Below, piece after piece: positions 1-9,110 of a DNA stretch of 50,561 nt. The notes beneath the pieces are model-generated. The model searched no databases, was not told where the DNA came from, and saw nothing but the letters and a program-made list of their open reading frames with translations. The position numbers were made by a program, and so were the translations under genes. Numbering within the stretch: the first letter of the stretch is position 1; every line of letters starts with the position of its first letter. Source of the DNA: Brucella gallinifaecis (GTDB taxonomy: Bacteria; Pseudomonadota; Alphaproteobacteria; Rhizobiales; Rhizobiaceae); contig NZ_ML636815.1 of the NCBI RefSeq assembly GCF_006476605.1, forward strand, positions 1 through 50,561, in the 5' to 3' direction.

Positions 1-726
1 GGTGGCGGCATAATCGCGGCGGAAATCCACTTAACGAAACGCCCGAAACTGTTCAGACAAACCGAACCACCTCTGTTCATGCTGCCGGAATCTCTGCCAA
101 AAGAAAAACGCACAAAACTAAACCTGGATTTTGTCGCCCGTGCATATGTAGAAATCTTATCCGACCGGCACTTTCTTACTCCGGCTCTCGCATTGGCAGT
201 GACCTTTATATTTCTATTCGCATATATAGGCGGCTCGGCTTTCGCTTATCAGGAAGCATATGGGCTTTCAGCATCAAGCTTTGGTCTTGTTTTCGGTGGA
301 ACTGGCTTTGCCGTGCTTTTAGGGGCAATGTTAAGTGCAAAACTGGTCTCCCGCATTGCTGTTGAACGATTGGCTTTGATAGGGTCTTTTGCCATTTTAT
401 GTGGCGCTATCATCGCGTGCTTTTCTGCGATCACCTTTGTCAAACTGCCGGGAATTGTTGTCGGCATGTTTATTTCGCTTGCGGGGCTGGGCATTGCGGA
501 AACAACGTTGATGTCAATTGCTTTGGCGACACGCAAACGCGCTTTAGGATCAAGCGCTGCCGTTCTTGGTGCTGTACCATTGATGCTTGGTGCCGCTGCC
601 ACGCCATTGGCAGCATATCTTGCAGTTCTCAACCCACTGGCATGGCTTGGTAGCCTTGCAATCATGGCATTTGTTGGCACTTATCTATCTTGGCGAACGA
701 TGAAACTGACACAAAGAAGCAATTGA
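1..726 (+). CDS. Bcr/CflA-type MFS drug efflux transporter, C-terminal part
   Basis: The reading frame is open from base 1, so the gene begins before the window and only its C-terminal half is seen. The Met at 79 is internal. The first visible stretch ends in a charged linker with the sequence PESLPKEKR, which is typical of the cytoplasmic loop between helices 6 and 7 in the Bcr/CflA family. About six hydrophobic segments follow, as expected for the second half of a 12-helix inner-membrane transporter. The family exports drugs or metabolites using the proton gradient. The substrate cannot be told. The stop is at 724-726 and I see no strong terminator after it. Confidence 0.8.
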   Translation, partial: GGGIIAAEIHLTKRPKLFRQTEPPLFMLPESLPKEKRTKLNLDFVARAYVEILSDRHFLTPALALAVTFIFLFAYIGGSAFAYQEAYGLSASSFGLVFGGTGFAVLLGAMLSAKLVSRIAVERLALIGSFAILCGAIIACFSAITFVKLPGIVVGMFISLAGLGIAETTLMSIALATRKRALGSSAAVLGAVPLMLGAAATPLAAYLAVLNPLAWLGSLAIMAFVGTYLSWRTMKLTQRSN

Positions 727-943
727 ACCAATAATATTAAAAAGTAGAGTGGAAATCTATTAAGTATTAATCAGAATACGCATTCTGGTATTAAAGTGCC
801 ATCCTTTTAAATCACGATATGAATATCACTGTTTAGTTTCTGTAGACACTCTGTTTTTCGGGATAAAAAAAACGTTATGATCGAATATCAAACTTAAGCT
901 GTATAAATATCTCTAATGAACCAAATTGTTTAAACGGGATCAA

Positions 944-1813
944 ATGCTACAATCCATCATCCTTAAAGTCATTGCGTTCCCCTTGCTGCTTGGCGTAATT
1001 ATTGCGCTTGCATCATACCGATTTGAGCGACAGAAAAATCTGGTTCTCGCTTTTCTCGCTCCGTTGTTTGCTTGTATTATCATACTTGTTTTAGATGGTT
1101 TTCCAGCATTTCCACCGGTTAGGGCTGCGCATAAATTTCCATATATACTTTTTGCTGGAAGTTTATTTTTTGCATTCTTCGCATGGCGTTCTCCGCGTTT
1201 AAATATCATTTATTCAAGCCTTGCTTTTGTATTGATGATTGTTCTGCCAATCTGGTGGATGGGTAAATCAATCTTAGTGAATAACGGTCAAAAAGCGACC
1301 GTCGTCATGATCCTGGTTCTGCTAACCGTAGCTGGTGCTGTGCTGTACAGATATTTTGCTGTGGCTAAGGCCAAGCCTCTGCCTAACGTTCTTCCACAAG
1401 CTCTGTTCGCCACGTCAATTGCTGGTGCTTTGATTGCTATAATGGGTGGATATATGGGCATGTTGATGTTCAATACCGCACTTGCTGTTATGTTTGGTGG
1501 CTATCTGTTCATTTCATATGTGCGCTATCTCAGAGGCGATGCACAAGCTTTTGCACTTAATGGGCAAGGCGCACTGGCAATGAGCTGGGTCGCTTTTATT
1601 GGCGTGCTCGTTACTGGCATTCTTGCTCCCAAAGCCTCAGGTTTGGCACTCGTTCTGGCTGTTTTTACCCTTGCAGCCGTACCATTGGCTTATATTTACG
1701 CGCCTGTTGCTGCTCGTATTCCTTATATGCTTCGACCACTCCTTTTAGGAGTAATAGTGGCCGTCCCTGCACTTGCAGGTATTCTCGTTGCTGGCATGCA
1801 ATTTGCTGGCTAA
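944..1813 (+). CDS. Multi-spanning membrane protein, unknown function
   Basis: I do not recognise this family. The product is about 289 residues and almost entirely hydrophobic, with eight or nine likely membrane helices. The only clearly polar patches are short loops, for example around SYRFERQK near residue 27 and YLRGDAQAF near residue 200. I place the start at the ATG at 944, preceded by CGGGA. A TTG at 926 in the same frame would add six residues but has no visible ribosome binding site. A YceI gene begins 28 bases downstream on the same strand and the two may be co-transcribed. YceI-type proteins elsewhere often sit beside cytochrome b561-like membrane proteins, but I see no conserved haem-ligand histidines here, so that role is not supported. 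Confidence 0.75.
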   Translation: MLQSIILKVIAFPLLLGVIIALASYRFERQKNLVLAFLAPLFACIIILVLDGFPAFPPVRAAHKFPYILFAGSLFFAFFAWRSPRLNIIYSSLAFVLMIVLPIWWMGKSILVNNGQKATVVMILVLLTVAGAVLYRYFAVAKAKPLPNVLPQALFATSIAGALIAIMGGYMGMLMFNTALAVMFGGYLFISYVRYLRGDAQAFALNGQGALAMSWVAFIGVLVTGILAPKASGLALVLAVFTLAAVPLAYIYAPVAARIPYMLRPLLLGVIVAVPALAGILVAGMQFAG

Positions 1814-1840
1814 TATTTTCAATCAAAAAAGGAAAACCAA

Positions 1841-2419
1841 ATGAAATTTCTTGCGACAACCGCAACTGTACTCGGGCTGTTAATGGCCGGAAATGCCCTT
1901 GCCGCAGACGCTTATGATATTGATCCTACTCATGCATGGGTTAGCTTCAAGACCAATCACAATGGTTGGGCTAATGCGCATGGCACATTCAAAGATGTAT
2001 CCGGTGCAATTTCATTTGATAAAGATAATGTTGAGAATAGCTCGATCGATCTGAAAATTCAGGCAGCAAGCATCGACACCAATCACGAGCAGCGTGATAC
2101 GCATTTGAAAAGCCCTGATTTTCTAAATGCTGAAGAATTCCCTGAAATTACCTATAAGAGCACGAAAATCGAAAAGACCGGAGATAAGACTGCTAAAGTT
2201 ACCGGAGATCTTTCGATTGCAGGAAACAGCAAGCCTGTAACCCTTGAAGTGGTCTGGAATGAGGAATCCGGTTTGCCTTGGGATGCAAGCAAGATTAAGA
2301 CCGGTTTTTCAGCAACCGGAGAGTTCGACGCAACGGAATTCAGCATTCCAAAACTCGCTGAATCCGGTCTTGGACCTAATTTCAAGCTCGATATTGATGT
2401 TGAAGCTTTGAAGAAGTAA
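1841..2419 (+). CDS. YceI family periplasmic protein
   Basis: A 192-residue secreted protein. It has a clear Sec signal peptide, with a hydrophobic core and a cut expected after NALA near residue 21. The mature part starts DAYDIDPTHAWVSFKTNH, the characteristic opening of the YceI lipocalin-like beta barrel, and continues with typical motifs (FDKDN, TNHEQRDTHLKSPDFLNAEEFP). YceI proteins are thought to bind isoprenoid or other lipophilic molecules in the periplasm; the ligand here is unknown. AAGGA lies upstream of the ATG at a normal distance. The gene converges on uxuB with only six bases between the two stop codons. Confidence 0.92.
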   Translation: MKFLATTATVLGLLMAGNALAADAYDIDPTHAWVSFKTNHNGWANAHGTFKDVSGAISFDKDNVENSSIDLKIQAASIDTNHEQRDTHLKSPDFLNAEEFPEITYKSTKIEKTGDKTAKVTGDLSIAGNSKPVTLEVVWNEESGLPWDASKIKTGFSATGEFDATEFSIPKLAESGLGPNFKLDIDVEALKK

Positions 2420-2425
2420 TTCTTC

Positions 2426-3943
2426 CTAACGACTATTGAACATTGTGGTGCTCCTGGCTTTAATCGGAGCGCCACAGCAATTTATTTCTGCTGCTTCCTT
2501 CTTGATAACGGCCGACATTCCTTCAGATAAAATGGCCGACAGCATTGCTTGTAGAGCTGAACCGAAAAGGCCATTCGTCAATTCAGCAGGCAAGATATCG
2601 GGGCAAATGCGTGCGACTGCATGTATAATAGTTTCGGGCGTCTTTGCAGCACTGAGTGCGGTCTCAAGCTCTGAAGCTTTTGGGTCGTTCAACGGCATGA
2701 GTTGATCGGCAGGGTTTCTGCGGACGAGATAGGCAAGCCAGGATGCCAGCGAAAACACAAAAGGATGGGTTGATCCGCCCGCTGCAATTGTCTCCAATGC
2801 GGGTGCCGTTATTCTCTGGGGAAGCTTTTGGGTGCCATCCATTGCGATCTGTGCTGTAGAGTGAGCTATTTCCGGATTGGAAAATCGTTCACACAAGGCA
2901 GATGCATAATCGTCGAGATCAATAGCCAATCCTTCAACTGTGGCCGCAGCCGCCGCAAGATGACGACGGACAAGAGCCGCATGATCAGTATCCGCCATAA
3001 CGTCACGCACCAATATTTTGCCTGACAATTGTCCACTGTAAGCCAGCATGGAATGCGTGCCATTCAGCATACGAAGTTTCATGCGTTCATAAGGGGTAAC
3101 GTCATCGACGAACAGAGCGCCTGCACATTCCCACTCCGGTCGTCCAGCACAGAATTGATCCTCGATTACCCACTGAGTGAATGGTTCGGTTTCAACTGCA
3201 GCCTGATCCTCCAGCCCTGTCAGTTCTGCAGCAAGTTTGATCGTCGCGGCACTTGATGCCGGAGTGATGCGATCCACCATGGATGATGGAAAGCTGATAT
3301 TGCTTTCTATCCAGCTGGATAGCTGTTCACCATGAGTTTCCTGCGCGAAACTCAGCGCTGTGTTTCGCAGTTTCTGGCCATTATGAGATAAGTTATCGCA
3401 ACTCAGCACAGTGAATGGCGACAAGCCCAACACCATTCTACGGGCGAGAGCTGCGACAATCAAACCGATCACTCCAGTGGGTGATTCAGGATTTGCAAGA
3501 TCGGCAGCGACTGCGGGATGGTTGCGATCAAGCTGACCGTCACTGGTGATACCATAGCCTTTTTCCGTCACACTCAGACTAACGATGCGACAGTCGGGTG
3601 ACAGCATGGCATCCAATGCGTCGCGGATGACATCAGGCCCGGCCAATACTCGATCAAGCGCACCGATCACACGCGCCTGTGTAGACGAGCCGCGTGTAAT
3701 CATCGTGTAATAACCATTCTGCGGGTTCAAACTGTCAGCAACCACAGTTCCACGCAATGACACGCCGACTATACGCCAGTCACCACCCGTTTGTGCAAGA
3801 ACAGTATCAGTATAAGCCAGAAGATGAGCACGCGCAAAATTGCCAAGCCCTAGATGGACGATGCCAACTCCATGGTTTTCCGGTCTATATCCGGGCCAAA
3901 TGGCTGCTGTTCCATTACTCGCCGATGCTGAAAGTCTTTTCAT
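2426..3943 (-). CDS. uxuB: Fructuronate reductase (D-mannonate oxidoreductase), mannitol dehydrogenase family
   Basis: Predicted to reduce D-fructuronate to D-mannonate with NADH in the cytoplasm. The 505-residue length fits polyol-specific long-chain dehydrogenases. The N-terminal Rossmann fold shows HLGLGNFARAHLLAYTD near residue 31. The family motif DRITPASS is in the middle, and KLRMLNGTHSMLAYSG carries the Lys and His expected at the active site. The start ATG overlaps the uxuA stop by four bases (ATGA), so translation is probably coupled. It is the last gene of the leftward sugar-acid operon. Mannitol or altronate dehydrogenase would be possible from sequence alone; the neighbour uxuA decides for fructuronate. 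Confidence 0.9.
   Translation of the reverse strand: MKRLSASASNGTAAIWPGYRPENHGVGIVHLGLGNFARAHLLAYTDTVLAQTGGDWRIVGVSLRGTVVADSLNPQNGYYTMITRGSSTQARVIGALDRVLAGPDVIRDALDAMLSPDCRIVSLSVTEKGYGITSDGQLDRNHPAVAADLANPESPTGVIGLIVAALARRMVLGLSPFTVLSCDNLSHNGQKLRNTALSFAQETHGEQLSSWIESNISFPSSMVDRITPASSAATIKLAAELTGLEDQAAVETEPFTQWVIEDQFCAGRPEWECAGALFVDDVTPYERMKLRMLNGTHSMLAYSGQLSGKILVRDVMADTDHAALVRRHLAAAAATVEGLAIDLDDYASALCERFSNPEIAHSTAQIAMDGTQKLPQRITAPALETIAAGGSTHPFVFSLASWLAYLVRRNPADQLMPLNDPKASELETALSAAKTPETIIHAVARICPDILPAELTNGLFGSALQAMLSAILSEGMSAVIKKEAAEINCCGAPIKARSTTMFNSR
2445..2475 (+). terminator. Hairpin after the YceI gene, inside the uxuB 3' end
   Basis: A 10-base-pair stem (2445-2454 with 2466-2475, one G-U pair) with an 11-base loop lies 25 bases after the YceI stop. 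It is embedded in the last codons of uxuB on the other strand. The following tract is only weakly T-rich, so termination is plausible but not certain. Confidence 0.4.
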
Positions 3944-5157
3944 CCTGCAACTCTGACCTCTGGATGCGATAGCGCAGTCATGATCCCGCGCAGCTCTGCC
4001 AAGCCTTTCAGTCGTCCAATGGAAGGATAACCGGGCTGCGCCTGTCTGTTCAAATCATCGAGAATATCCTGACCATGATCAGGCCGCATTGGAATTTGCC
4101 AGTCTTTACGGCCTGTGGCTTTACGGCGGTTTTCTTCAGCGAGAATAGCTGCAATCATGGCAACCATATCGGTGTGACCTTCCAGATGAGCCGCCTCGTG
4201 AAAAGATCCGCCAAGATGCGGTTCTTCAAGCGCGACATTGCGCAAATGCAGGAAATGTACCCGATCACCCAAATGTTTCATCATTCCCGGCAGATCATTA
4301 TCGGCGCGAGTTCCCAGTGATCCGGTACAAAGCGTAATGCCATTTGCCGGAATATTCACCGCGTCCATCACGGCCTTATAATCGGCCTCAGTCGACATGA
4401 CGCGCGGTAAACCCAGTAGCGGAAAAGGAGGGTCATCCGGGTGGCAACATAACCGCACGCCGAGTTCTTCTGCCAGCGGAGTTACCTCGGCTAGAAAATC
4501 AATAAGATGCCCGCGCAGGCGCTCAGGCGATATATGGTCATAATGTGCAAGGTGAGCTTTCACGTCCTCCATCGACATGCGTTCGGCAGCACCAGGTAAG
4601 CCAAATACAACATTGCCCGAAAGCTCCAGACGTCGGGCGTCAGACATAGCTGCAAAACGCTTATGTGCCGCTTCAAGAACTTCGGAACTGTAATCATCGG
4701 ATGCGCCTTCGCGCTGCAAAAGAAACAGATCAAAAGCCGCAAAATCGATGGCATCATAACGCATGCAGGTAGCGCCGTTTGGCAAGCGATAAGCCAAATC
4801 GGTGCGTGTCCAATCCAGGATCGGCATAAAATTATAGCATATGACCTCAATACCTGCGTCATGCAGATTTCGCATTGAGGTTTTCCAATTCGCGATATGC
4901 GTTTTCCAGTCACCCGTCTGGCGTTTGATATCCTCGGAAACCGGGAGGCTTTCAACAACTTCCCATTTAAGACCGGAGGCATCTCCGTTCTTCATCTGAG
5001 CGATGTCTGCTTTTCGCTTTTCTATTTCCGCAGGCTGCCAAACCGCGCCAGTTGCTACATGGTGCAGGGCTGTTACAACACCTTCCACACCCGCCTGTAG
5101 CATGTCATCAATGGATACCAGGTCCTTGGGGCCGAACCAGCGCCAGGTCTGTCTCAT
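3940..5157 (-). CDS. uxuA: Mannonate dehydratase
   Basis: Dehydrates D-mannonate to 2-keto-3-deoxy-D-gluconate. The 405-residue product is the usual UxuA length and opens with the family signature MRQTWRWFGPKDLVSIDD. Further conserved blocks are ICYNFMPILDWTRTDL, LCCHPDDPPFPLLGLPR and HFLHLRNV, which supply the metal-binding His and Cys residues of the TIM barrel, and MRPDHGQDILDD near the C-terminus. It lies 18 bases after the dehydrogenase gene and overlaps uxuB. The enzymes for the next steps (KDG kinase and KDPG aldolase) are not in this window. Confidence 0.96.
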   Translation of the reverse strand: MRQTWRWFGPKDLVSIDDMLQAGVEGVVTALHHVATGAVWQPAEIEKRKADIAQMKNGDASGLKWEVVESLPVSEDIKRQTGDWKTHIANWKTSMRNLHDAGIEVICYNFMPILDWTRTDLAYRLPNGATCMRYDAIDFAAFDLFLLQREGASDDYSSEVLEAAHKRFAAMSDARRLELSGNVVFGLPGAAERMSMEDVKAHLAHYDHISPERLRGHLIDFLAEVTPLAEELGVRLCCHPDDPPFPLLGLPRVMSTEADYKAVMDAVNIPANGITLCTGSLGTRADNDLPGMMKHLGDRVHFLHLRNVALEEPHLGGSFHEAAHLEGHTDMVAMIAAILAEENRRKATGRKDWQIPMRPDHGQDILDDLNRQAQPGYPSIGRLKGLAELRGIMTALSHPEVRVAG

Positions 5158-5175
5158 ATTGTCGTCTCTCTATTG

Positions 5176-6258
5176 TCAGTGCCTTGCGGATGCATCGGCA
5201 AAAGTGATTTGAACCTTGACCGATTGCGATCGATCAGTAGCCGCATGAAATGCGGAAAGCGCCTCATTTACAGGAAGTGTGGCCGTGATGATCGGGCGCG
5301 GATCGATTGCGTGCGATCCGATCAGACGTACTGCTTCGGCGAATTCAGTATCGAAACGCTGCGACCCGATGAATTGAATTTCCTTACCAACCATCACATT
5401 CAACGGTATGGTGGTTGGCCCGGCAACTCCCACTTGCACCATTGTGCCGAGTGGCCGAAGACACGAAATCGCATCATTGATTGCAGGTGCTGCAGCCGAG
5501 CATTCAAATACCAGATCAATCTTTCCTTTGCCCTCTTTCCATCGCTCAAGACCAGAAGGATCGGTCATAATGTTGACGGTATGATCGGCGCCCATTCTTG
5601 CAGCAATCGCCAGTGTTGCGTCCTGAATATCTGTCACGATAATCTCGGAAGCGCCCCGCATTCGCGCAACGGCCACACAAAGCGCTCCAATCGGCCCCGC
5701 TCCTGTCACCAGCACGACTTTGCCAGACAAGCTGCCGGCAATTGCTTCGCCACGATTGGCTGCATGCAAACACACTGCCAGCGGTTCCGAACAGGCCGCA
5801 GCACCCGGGTCAATGTCATCAGGCACTGCAAAGCATTGATCCGCAGCAATCACCATTTTGTCACGAAACATACCCTGCTGATGTGGAAGGTACATTGCTG
5901 AACCTTTAAAACGCATCGCATTGCAATGGCGCGGCAGGTTTTGCTGGCAAAAACTGCAATTCCCGCAAGGCTGGGATGGGTTCATGGCAACAAGCTGGCC
6001 GATGGCGAGGTTTGTTACACCCTCGCCAAGTGCTTCGACATATCCCGATGCCTCATGCCCGAGGATGATTGGTTCACGAACACGAATTGTTCCAATTCCA
6101 CCCTCCTGCCAGTAATGCAGGTCAGAGCCGCAAATACCGCCAGCCTGAACACCGACCATGACTTCGCCGGGGCCTGGTGCTTCGAAAGCCCTGTTTTCTA
6201 TTCTCAGATCATCTTGCGCATGAAGGCAAACGACACGTGTTACCAATTGTTCTGTCAT
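5176..6258 (-). CDS. Zinc-dependent L-idonate/L-gulonate 5-dehydrogenase-like enzyme
   Basis: A 360-residue medium-chain dehydrogenase of the L-idonate 5-dehydrogenase/sorbitol dehydrogenase type. The catalytic-zinc Cys lies in GGICGSDLHYW near residue 43, followed by GHEASG. The structural zinc site is CGNCSFCQQNLPRHC. The NAD fold has VTGAGPIGALCVAVAR and an Asp at the end of the second strand (IIVTD), which favours NAD over NADP. Two ATG codons are adjacent; GAGG is only two bases before the first and five before the second, so I use the second (6258). In this operon, oxidation at C5 of L-gulonate to D-fructuronate, or of L-idonate to 5-ketogluconate, are the natural readings. The first would feed directly into UxuB and UxuA. 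Confidence 0.82.
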   Translation of the reverse strand: MTEQLVTRVVCLHAQDDLRIENRAFEAPGPGEVMVGVQAGGICGSDLHYWQEGGIGTIRVREPIILGHEASGYVEALGEGVTNLAIGQLVAMNPSQPCGNCSFCQQNLPRHCNAMRFKGSAMYLPHQQGMFRDKMVIAADQCFAVPDDIDPGAAACSEPLAVCLHAANRGEAIAGSLSGKVVLVTGAGPIGALCVAVARMRGASEIIVTDIQDATLAIAARMGADHTVNIMTDPSGLERWKEGKGKIDLVFECSAAAPAINDAISCLRPLGTMVQVGVAGPTTIPLNVMVGKEIQFIGSQRFDTEFAEAVRLIGSHAIDPRPIITATLPVNEALSAFHAATDRSQSVKVQITFADASARH

Positions 6259-6265
6259 CATAACC

Positions 6266-7543
6266 TCAAGGCATCAAAGTGTTTGGCAACCACGTCGCCA
6301 GAGGCGGGAAATAGCTGACCATCAGAAGAACAATAATATTGGTGATGATATAGGGAATGATTGCCTTGATCACCGGTGACAGAGGCAGTCGCGCTATATT
6401 GGACGCGACAAACAAACAGACGCCAACCGGGGGAGTCGTCAGACCGATCATCAGGTTCAAAACTGCAAAACAGGCAAAATGTATCGGATCAATACCGACC
6501 GCGAGAGCCAAAGCCTGCAAGGGCACAAACAGAATGATCAATGCAGCAATTGTTTCCATGAACATGCCAACAAACAAAAGCAGAATATTGATCAACAGGA
6601 TGACAAGAAACTTGTTGTCTGTAATGGAGAGAACTGCGTTCGCAAGTGTTTGCGGAATGCGCTCTGCGACCAGAATCCAACCAAAGACATTGGCAGTACC
6701 AACCAGTACCAGAATGCCAGCCGAACTGATTGCACTGTCGATGATAATCTTGGGGATCCGGCTTACCGGTAATTCCCGATAGATAAACAGACCGACAAGC
6801 GCTGCATAAAGACATGCCACAACAGCTGTTTCTGTCGGTGTGGTAACGCCAATCAGCAAGCCGCCGACGATCAAGGCAGTCATTGCAATAGCCCAGATCG
6901 CACCTGTGAACGATGTGAGCAGCTCTTTAATGCCCTTCCAGTCTTCGCGCGGGAAGCTTTTTTTCTTTGCAATGAAATAGGTTGTAACCATCATCGCAAA
7001 GCCCATCAGCAAGCCGGGCATTGCGCCAGCCAGAAATAGTTTTCCAACCGAAAGACCGGAAAGAGAACCGACAATAATCATGGGAACGCTTGGTGGGATC
7101 ATCGGGCCGACGGTCGATGAAGCAGCGGTGACGGCAGCGGAGAAATCTGCGGGATATCCCACTTTTTTCATGCCGGGGATCATCATGCCGCCAACTGATG
7201 CCACATCCGCGACCGCAGTTCCGGAAATGCCACCAAAGAGCATGGAGGCTGCGATATTGGCTTGTGCCAAGCCGCCGCGCATCCAGCCAACCAAAGCATT
7301 GGCGAAGCGAATGATCCGCTCGGTAATGCCGCCGGAATTCATCAGGTTTCCGGCCAGAATGAAACCCGGAATACACAGCAATACGAAACTGTCCATCCCG
7401 GCATACATTTTCTGGGGAATGACAACCAGCGGGATATCGGCAAACAACAGATATGCCATTGAGGACAGACCCAATGTCACAGCTACGGGCAAGCCAATGG
7501 CTAGGCCCAGCACAAAGGTGCCAAGAAGAAGGGTCAGACCCAT
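6266..7543 (-). CDS. TRAP transporter large permease (DctM family)
   Basis: The ion-coupled channel subunit of a TRAP importer: 425 residues with about 12 hydrophobic helices. Family landmarks include FVLLCIPGFILAGNLMNSGG, the glycine-rich GGISGTAVADVASVGGMMIP, and IPPSVPMIIVGSLSGLSVG. Near the end GLTTPPVGVCLFVASNIA is the second conserved hairpin. The start ATG shares one base with the stop of the small permease gene (TGATG), so translation is probably coupled. The dehydrogenase gene follows within ten bases. Confidence 0.95.
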   Translation of the reverse strand: MGLTLLLGTFVLGLAIGLPVAVTLGLSSMAYLLFADIPLVVIPQKMYAGMDSFVLLCIPGFILAGNLMNSGGITERIIRFANALVGWMRGGLAQANIAASMLFGGISGTAVADVASVGGMMIPGMKKVGYPADFSAAVTAASSTVGPMIPPSVPMIIVGSLSGLSVGKLFLAGAMPGLLMGFAMMVTTYFIAKKKSFPREDWKGIKELLTSFTGAIWAIAMTALIVGGLLIGVTTPTETAVVACLYAALVGLFIYRELPVSRIPKIIIDSAISSAGILVLVGTANVFGWILVAERIPQTLANAVLSITDNKFLVILLINILLLFVGMFMETIAALIILFVPLQALALAVGIDPIHFACFAVLNLMIGLTTPPVGVCLFVASNIARLPLSPVIKAIIPYIITNIIVLLMVSYFPPLATWLPNTLMP

Positions 7544-8043
7544 CAGTTTTCCTCCGAATTGGGGATGGGGCGCCCGTCATGGCGACCTGTCAGCATCTCG
7601 ATGATACGCATCAGCGCCCAAATGGTCAGCGCAACGATGAGAATAAGCTGCGATGCGTGGATGAAATCCATACGCCAGCCAAGAGAAGGCGCCGTTTGAC
7701 GGCTGCCGATGGTGGTGTAGTCCCATGCGGCGGGCAAAAGAACGACTGCAAATACCACTGTCAGGATTGCGCTGACCAGTCGTAAGAGCCAGGGCATACG
7801 TCCGGGCAAGCTTTCACATAAGAGGTCAACATTGACCATATCTCCGCTGCGCAAGGAAAGACCTGCGCCGAGTGCTCCGATATAGAGCAGGCAGAACCTT
7901 GTCAGTTCTTCCGTCCAGACTGGAGCTGTACTCAAAAATGTGCGGGCGTAAACCTGCAGCAAAACAGATCCCATAAGCACAAGAAATGTTGCGAGTATCA
8001 GAAGGCGACACACGCCCTCCAATCCTTTGAATGTTTTTGTCAT
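7543..8043 (-). CDS. TRAP transporter small permease (DctQ family)
   Basis: The small membrane subunit that joins DctM. It has 166 residues with four predicted helices and the family's conserved stretch TEELTRFCLLYIGALGAGLSLRSG split around helix 2. The gene is 50 bases after dctP and overlaps the large permease gene by one base. Confidence 0.92.
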   Translation of the reverse strand: MTKTFKGLEGVCRLLILATFLVLMGSVLLQVYARTFLSTAPVWTEELTRFCLLYIGALGAGLSLRSGDMVNVDLLCESLPGRMPWLLRLVSAILTVVFAVVLLPAAWDYTTIGSRQTAPSLGWRMDFIHASQLILIVALTIWALMRIIEMLTGRHDGRPIPNSEEN

Positions 8044-8093
8044 GGTGTCCTCGACAGGCTGGCTGCCGGATTAAATCCGGCAGAGCCTTTATC

Positions 8094-9068
8094 TCAGTCG
8101 TTGAAAACCTGCTCGGCCAAAGGTCGGATTTCCTGCGGCACAGATGCAATGACTGCGTCTTTTGCCTTGTTCGCAAATGCCGTCTGGTCCACTTCCACGA
8201 ATTTCACACCATGGGCTTCAAGATCAGCAACCAGCGCTTTTTCGTCAGCTGTAAACAATTCACGTTCATAAGCTTGCGTGATTTTAGCTGCTTCCTTCAA
8301 AGCAGCCTGATCTGCTTCCGACAATTTGTCCCAGCTGCGTTCAGATATCGTCAAGTAAATCCACGAACGAACATGTTCAGTCTTGTTAACGACCTTTTGC
8401 ACTTCATAAAAGCCACCCGACTTGAAGAGAGCGAGCGGATTTTCCTGCCCTTCGATAGTGCCGTTCTGAAGCGAGGTGAACACTTCCGAGAAAGCCATTG
8501 GGGTTGGGTTGGCACCAAGCGCCTGCCATGCAGCCACGAAAATTGGAACATTCGGTACGCGAACCTTGAAGCCTTTCAGATCTTCCGGCTTTGTTATCTC
8601 ACGATTGGCCGAAAGGTTGCGAGGCCCGCGCGCGAAGTAAGTCAGGGGGCGGATACCCGCCTTTTCAATGATCTCGGCTTCGATCTGCTGGCCAATTTCA
8701 CCCGATGCAACCTTGTCCATATGTTCAAGCGATTTGTATCCATATGGCAAAGCCAACAAGGCAGCTTTCGGCGCCCAGTTTTGCAGGCTCTCGCCAGTGA
8801 TTGTCATGTCGGCAGTACCAAGCTGCATCCCGTTGATGACGTCGATTTCCTTACCGAGCGATTCATTCGGATAGACTTCAACCGCTACACGCCCTTCGGT
8901 GCGGGCCTTAACTTCGTCGGCAAATTTCAACGCTGCTTTGTGCCAGATATTTTCTTCATTGGCGAGGTGGCCAAGTTTAAGCGTAACCTCCTGTGCCAGC
9001 GATGTACCGCCCATCAATGCGAATAAGGCACAGGTTGCTGCTATGTGTTTAAGGTTCTGAAACTTCAT
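8094..9068 (-). CDS. TRAP transporter substrate-binding protein (DctP family)
   Basis: A periplasmic binding protein of 324 residues with a Sec signal peptide ending in GTSLAQ. The mature part begins EVTLKLGHLANEENIWHKAA, typical of DctP proteins. LKGFKVRVPN holds the conserved Arg that clamps the substrate carboxylate, and SLQNGTIEGQENPLALF is the second family motif. Because the operon encodes UxuA, UxuB and a C5 dehydrogenase, the ligand is probably a hexonate or hexuronate such as D-mannonate, L-gulonate or D-fructuronate; this is inference. A strong GAGGAGGAAAGA precedes the ATG, and a perfect palindrome lies directly upstream of it (9081-9094). Confidence 0.94.
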   Translation of the reverse strand: MKFQNLKHIAATCALFALMGGTSLAQEVTLKLGHLANEENIWHKAALKFADEVKARTEGRVAVEVYPNESLGKEIDVINGMQLGTADMTITGESLQNWAPKAALLALPYGYKSLEHMDKVASGEIGQQIEAEIIEKAGIRPLTYFARGPRNLSANREITKPEDLKGFKVRVPNVPIFVAAWQALGANPTPMAFSEVFTSLQNGTIEGQENPLALFKSGGFYEVQKVVNKTEHVRSWIYLTISERSWDKLSEADQAALKEAAKITQAYERELFTADEKALVADLEAHGVKFVEVDQTAFANKAKDAVIASVPQEIRPLAEQVFND

Positions 9069-9080
9069 TCTTTCCTCCTC

Positions 9081-9094
9081 TTGAATGCATTCAA
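9081..9094. promoter_or_regulatory. Perfect 14-bp palindrome, candidate GntR operator
   Basis: TTGAATGCATTCAA reads the same on both strands. It sits in the 42-base gap between the regulator stop and the dctP start, touching the dctP ribosome binding site (9071-9080). Its position suits repression of dctP transcription or of translation initiation. The link to the neighbouring GntR protein is inferred from location. Confidence 0.5.
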
Positions 9095-9110
9095 TGCCGT
9101 TTGTCCGGCG

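Noticed and set aside
5173-5901. A 242-codon open frame on the plus strand opposite the zinc dehydrogenase
   Set aside because: It lies antisense to conserved dehydrogenase motifs, and its composition (Cys, His, Arg-rich) is typical of shadow frames.
6927-7580. A 217-codon minus-strand frame overlapping dctM and dctQ
   Set aside because: It is out of frame with the clear TRAP permease genes and has a Ser/Arg/Cys-rich, non-membrane composition.
8031-9026. A 331-codon open frame on the plus strand opposite dctP
   Set aside because: The minus-strand frame is an unmistakable DctP protein with signal peptide and ribosome binding site; the opposite frame is Phe/Arg/Cys-rich and has no family motifs.
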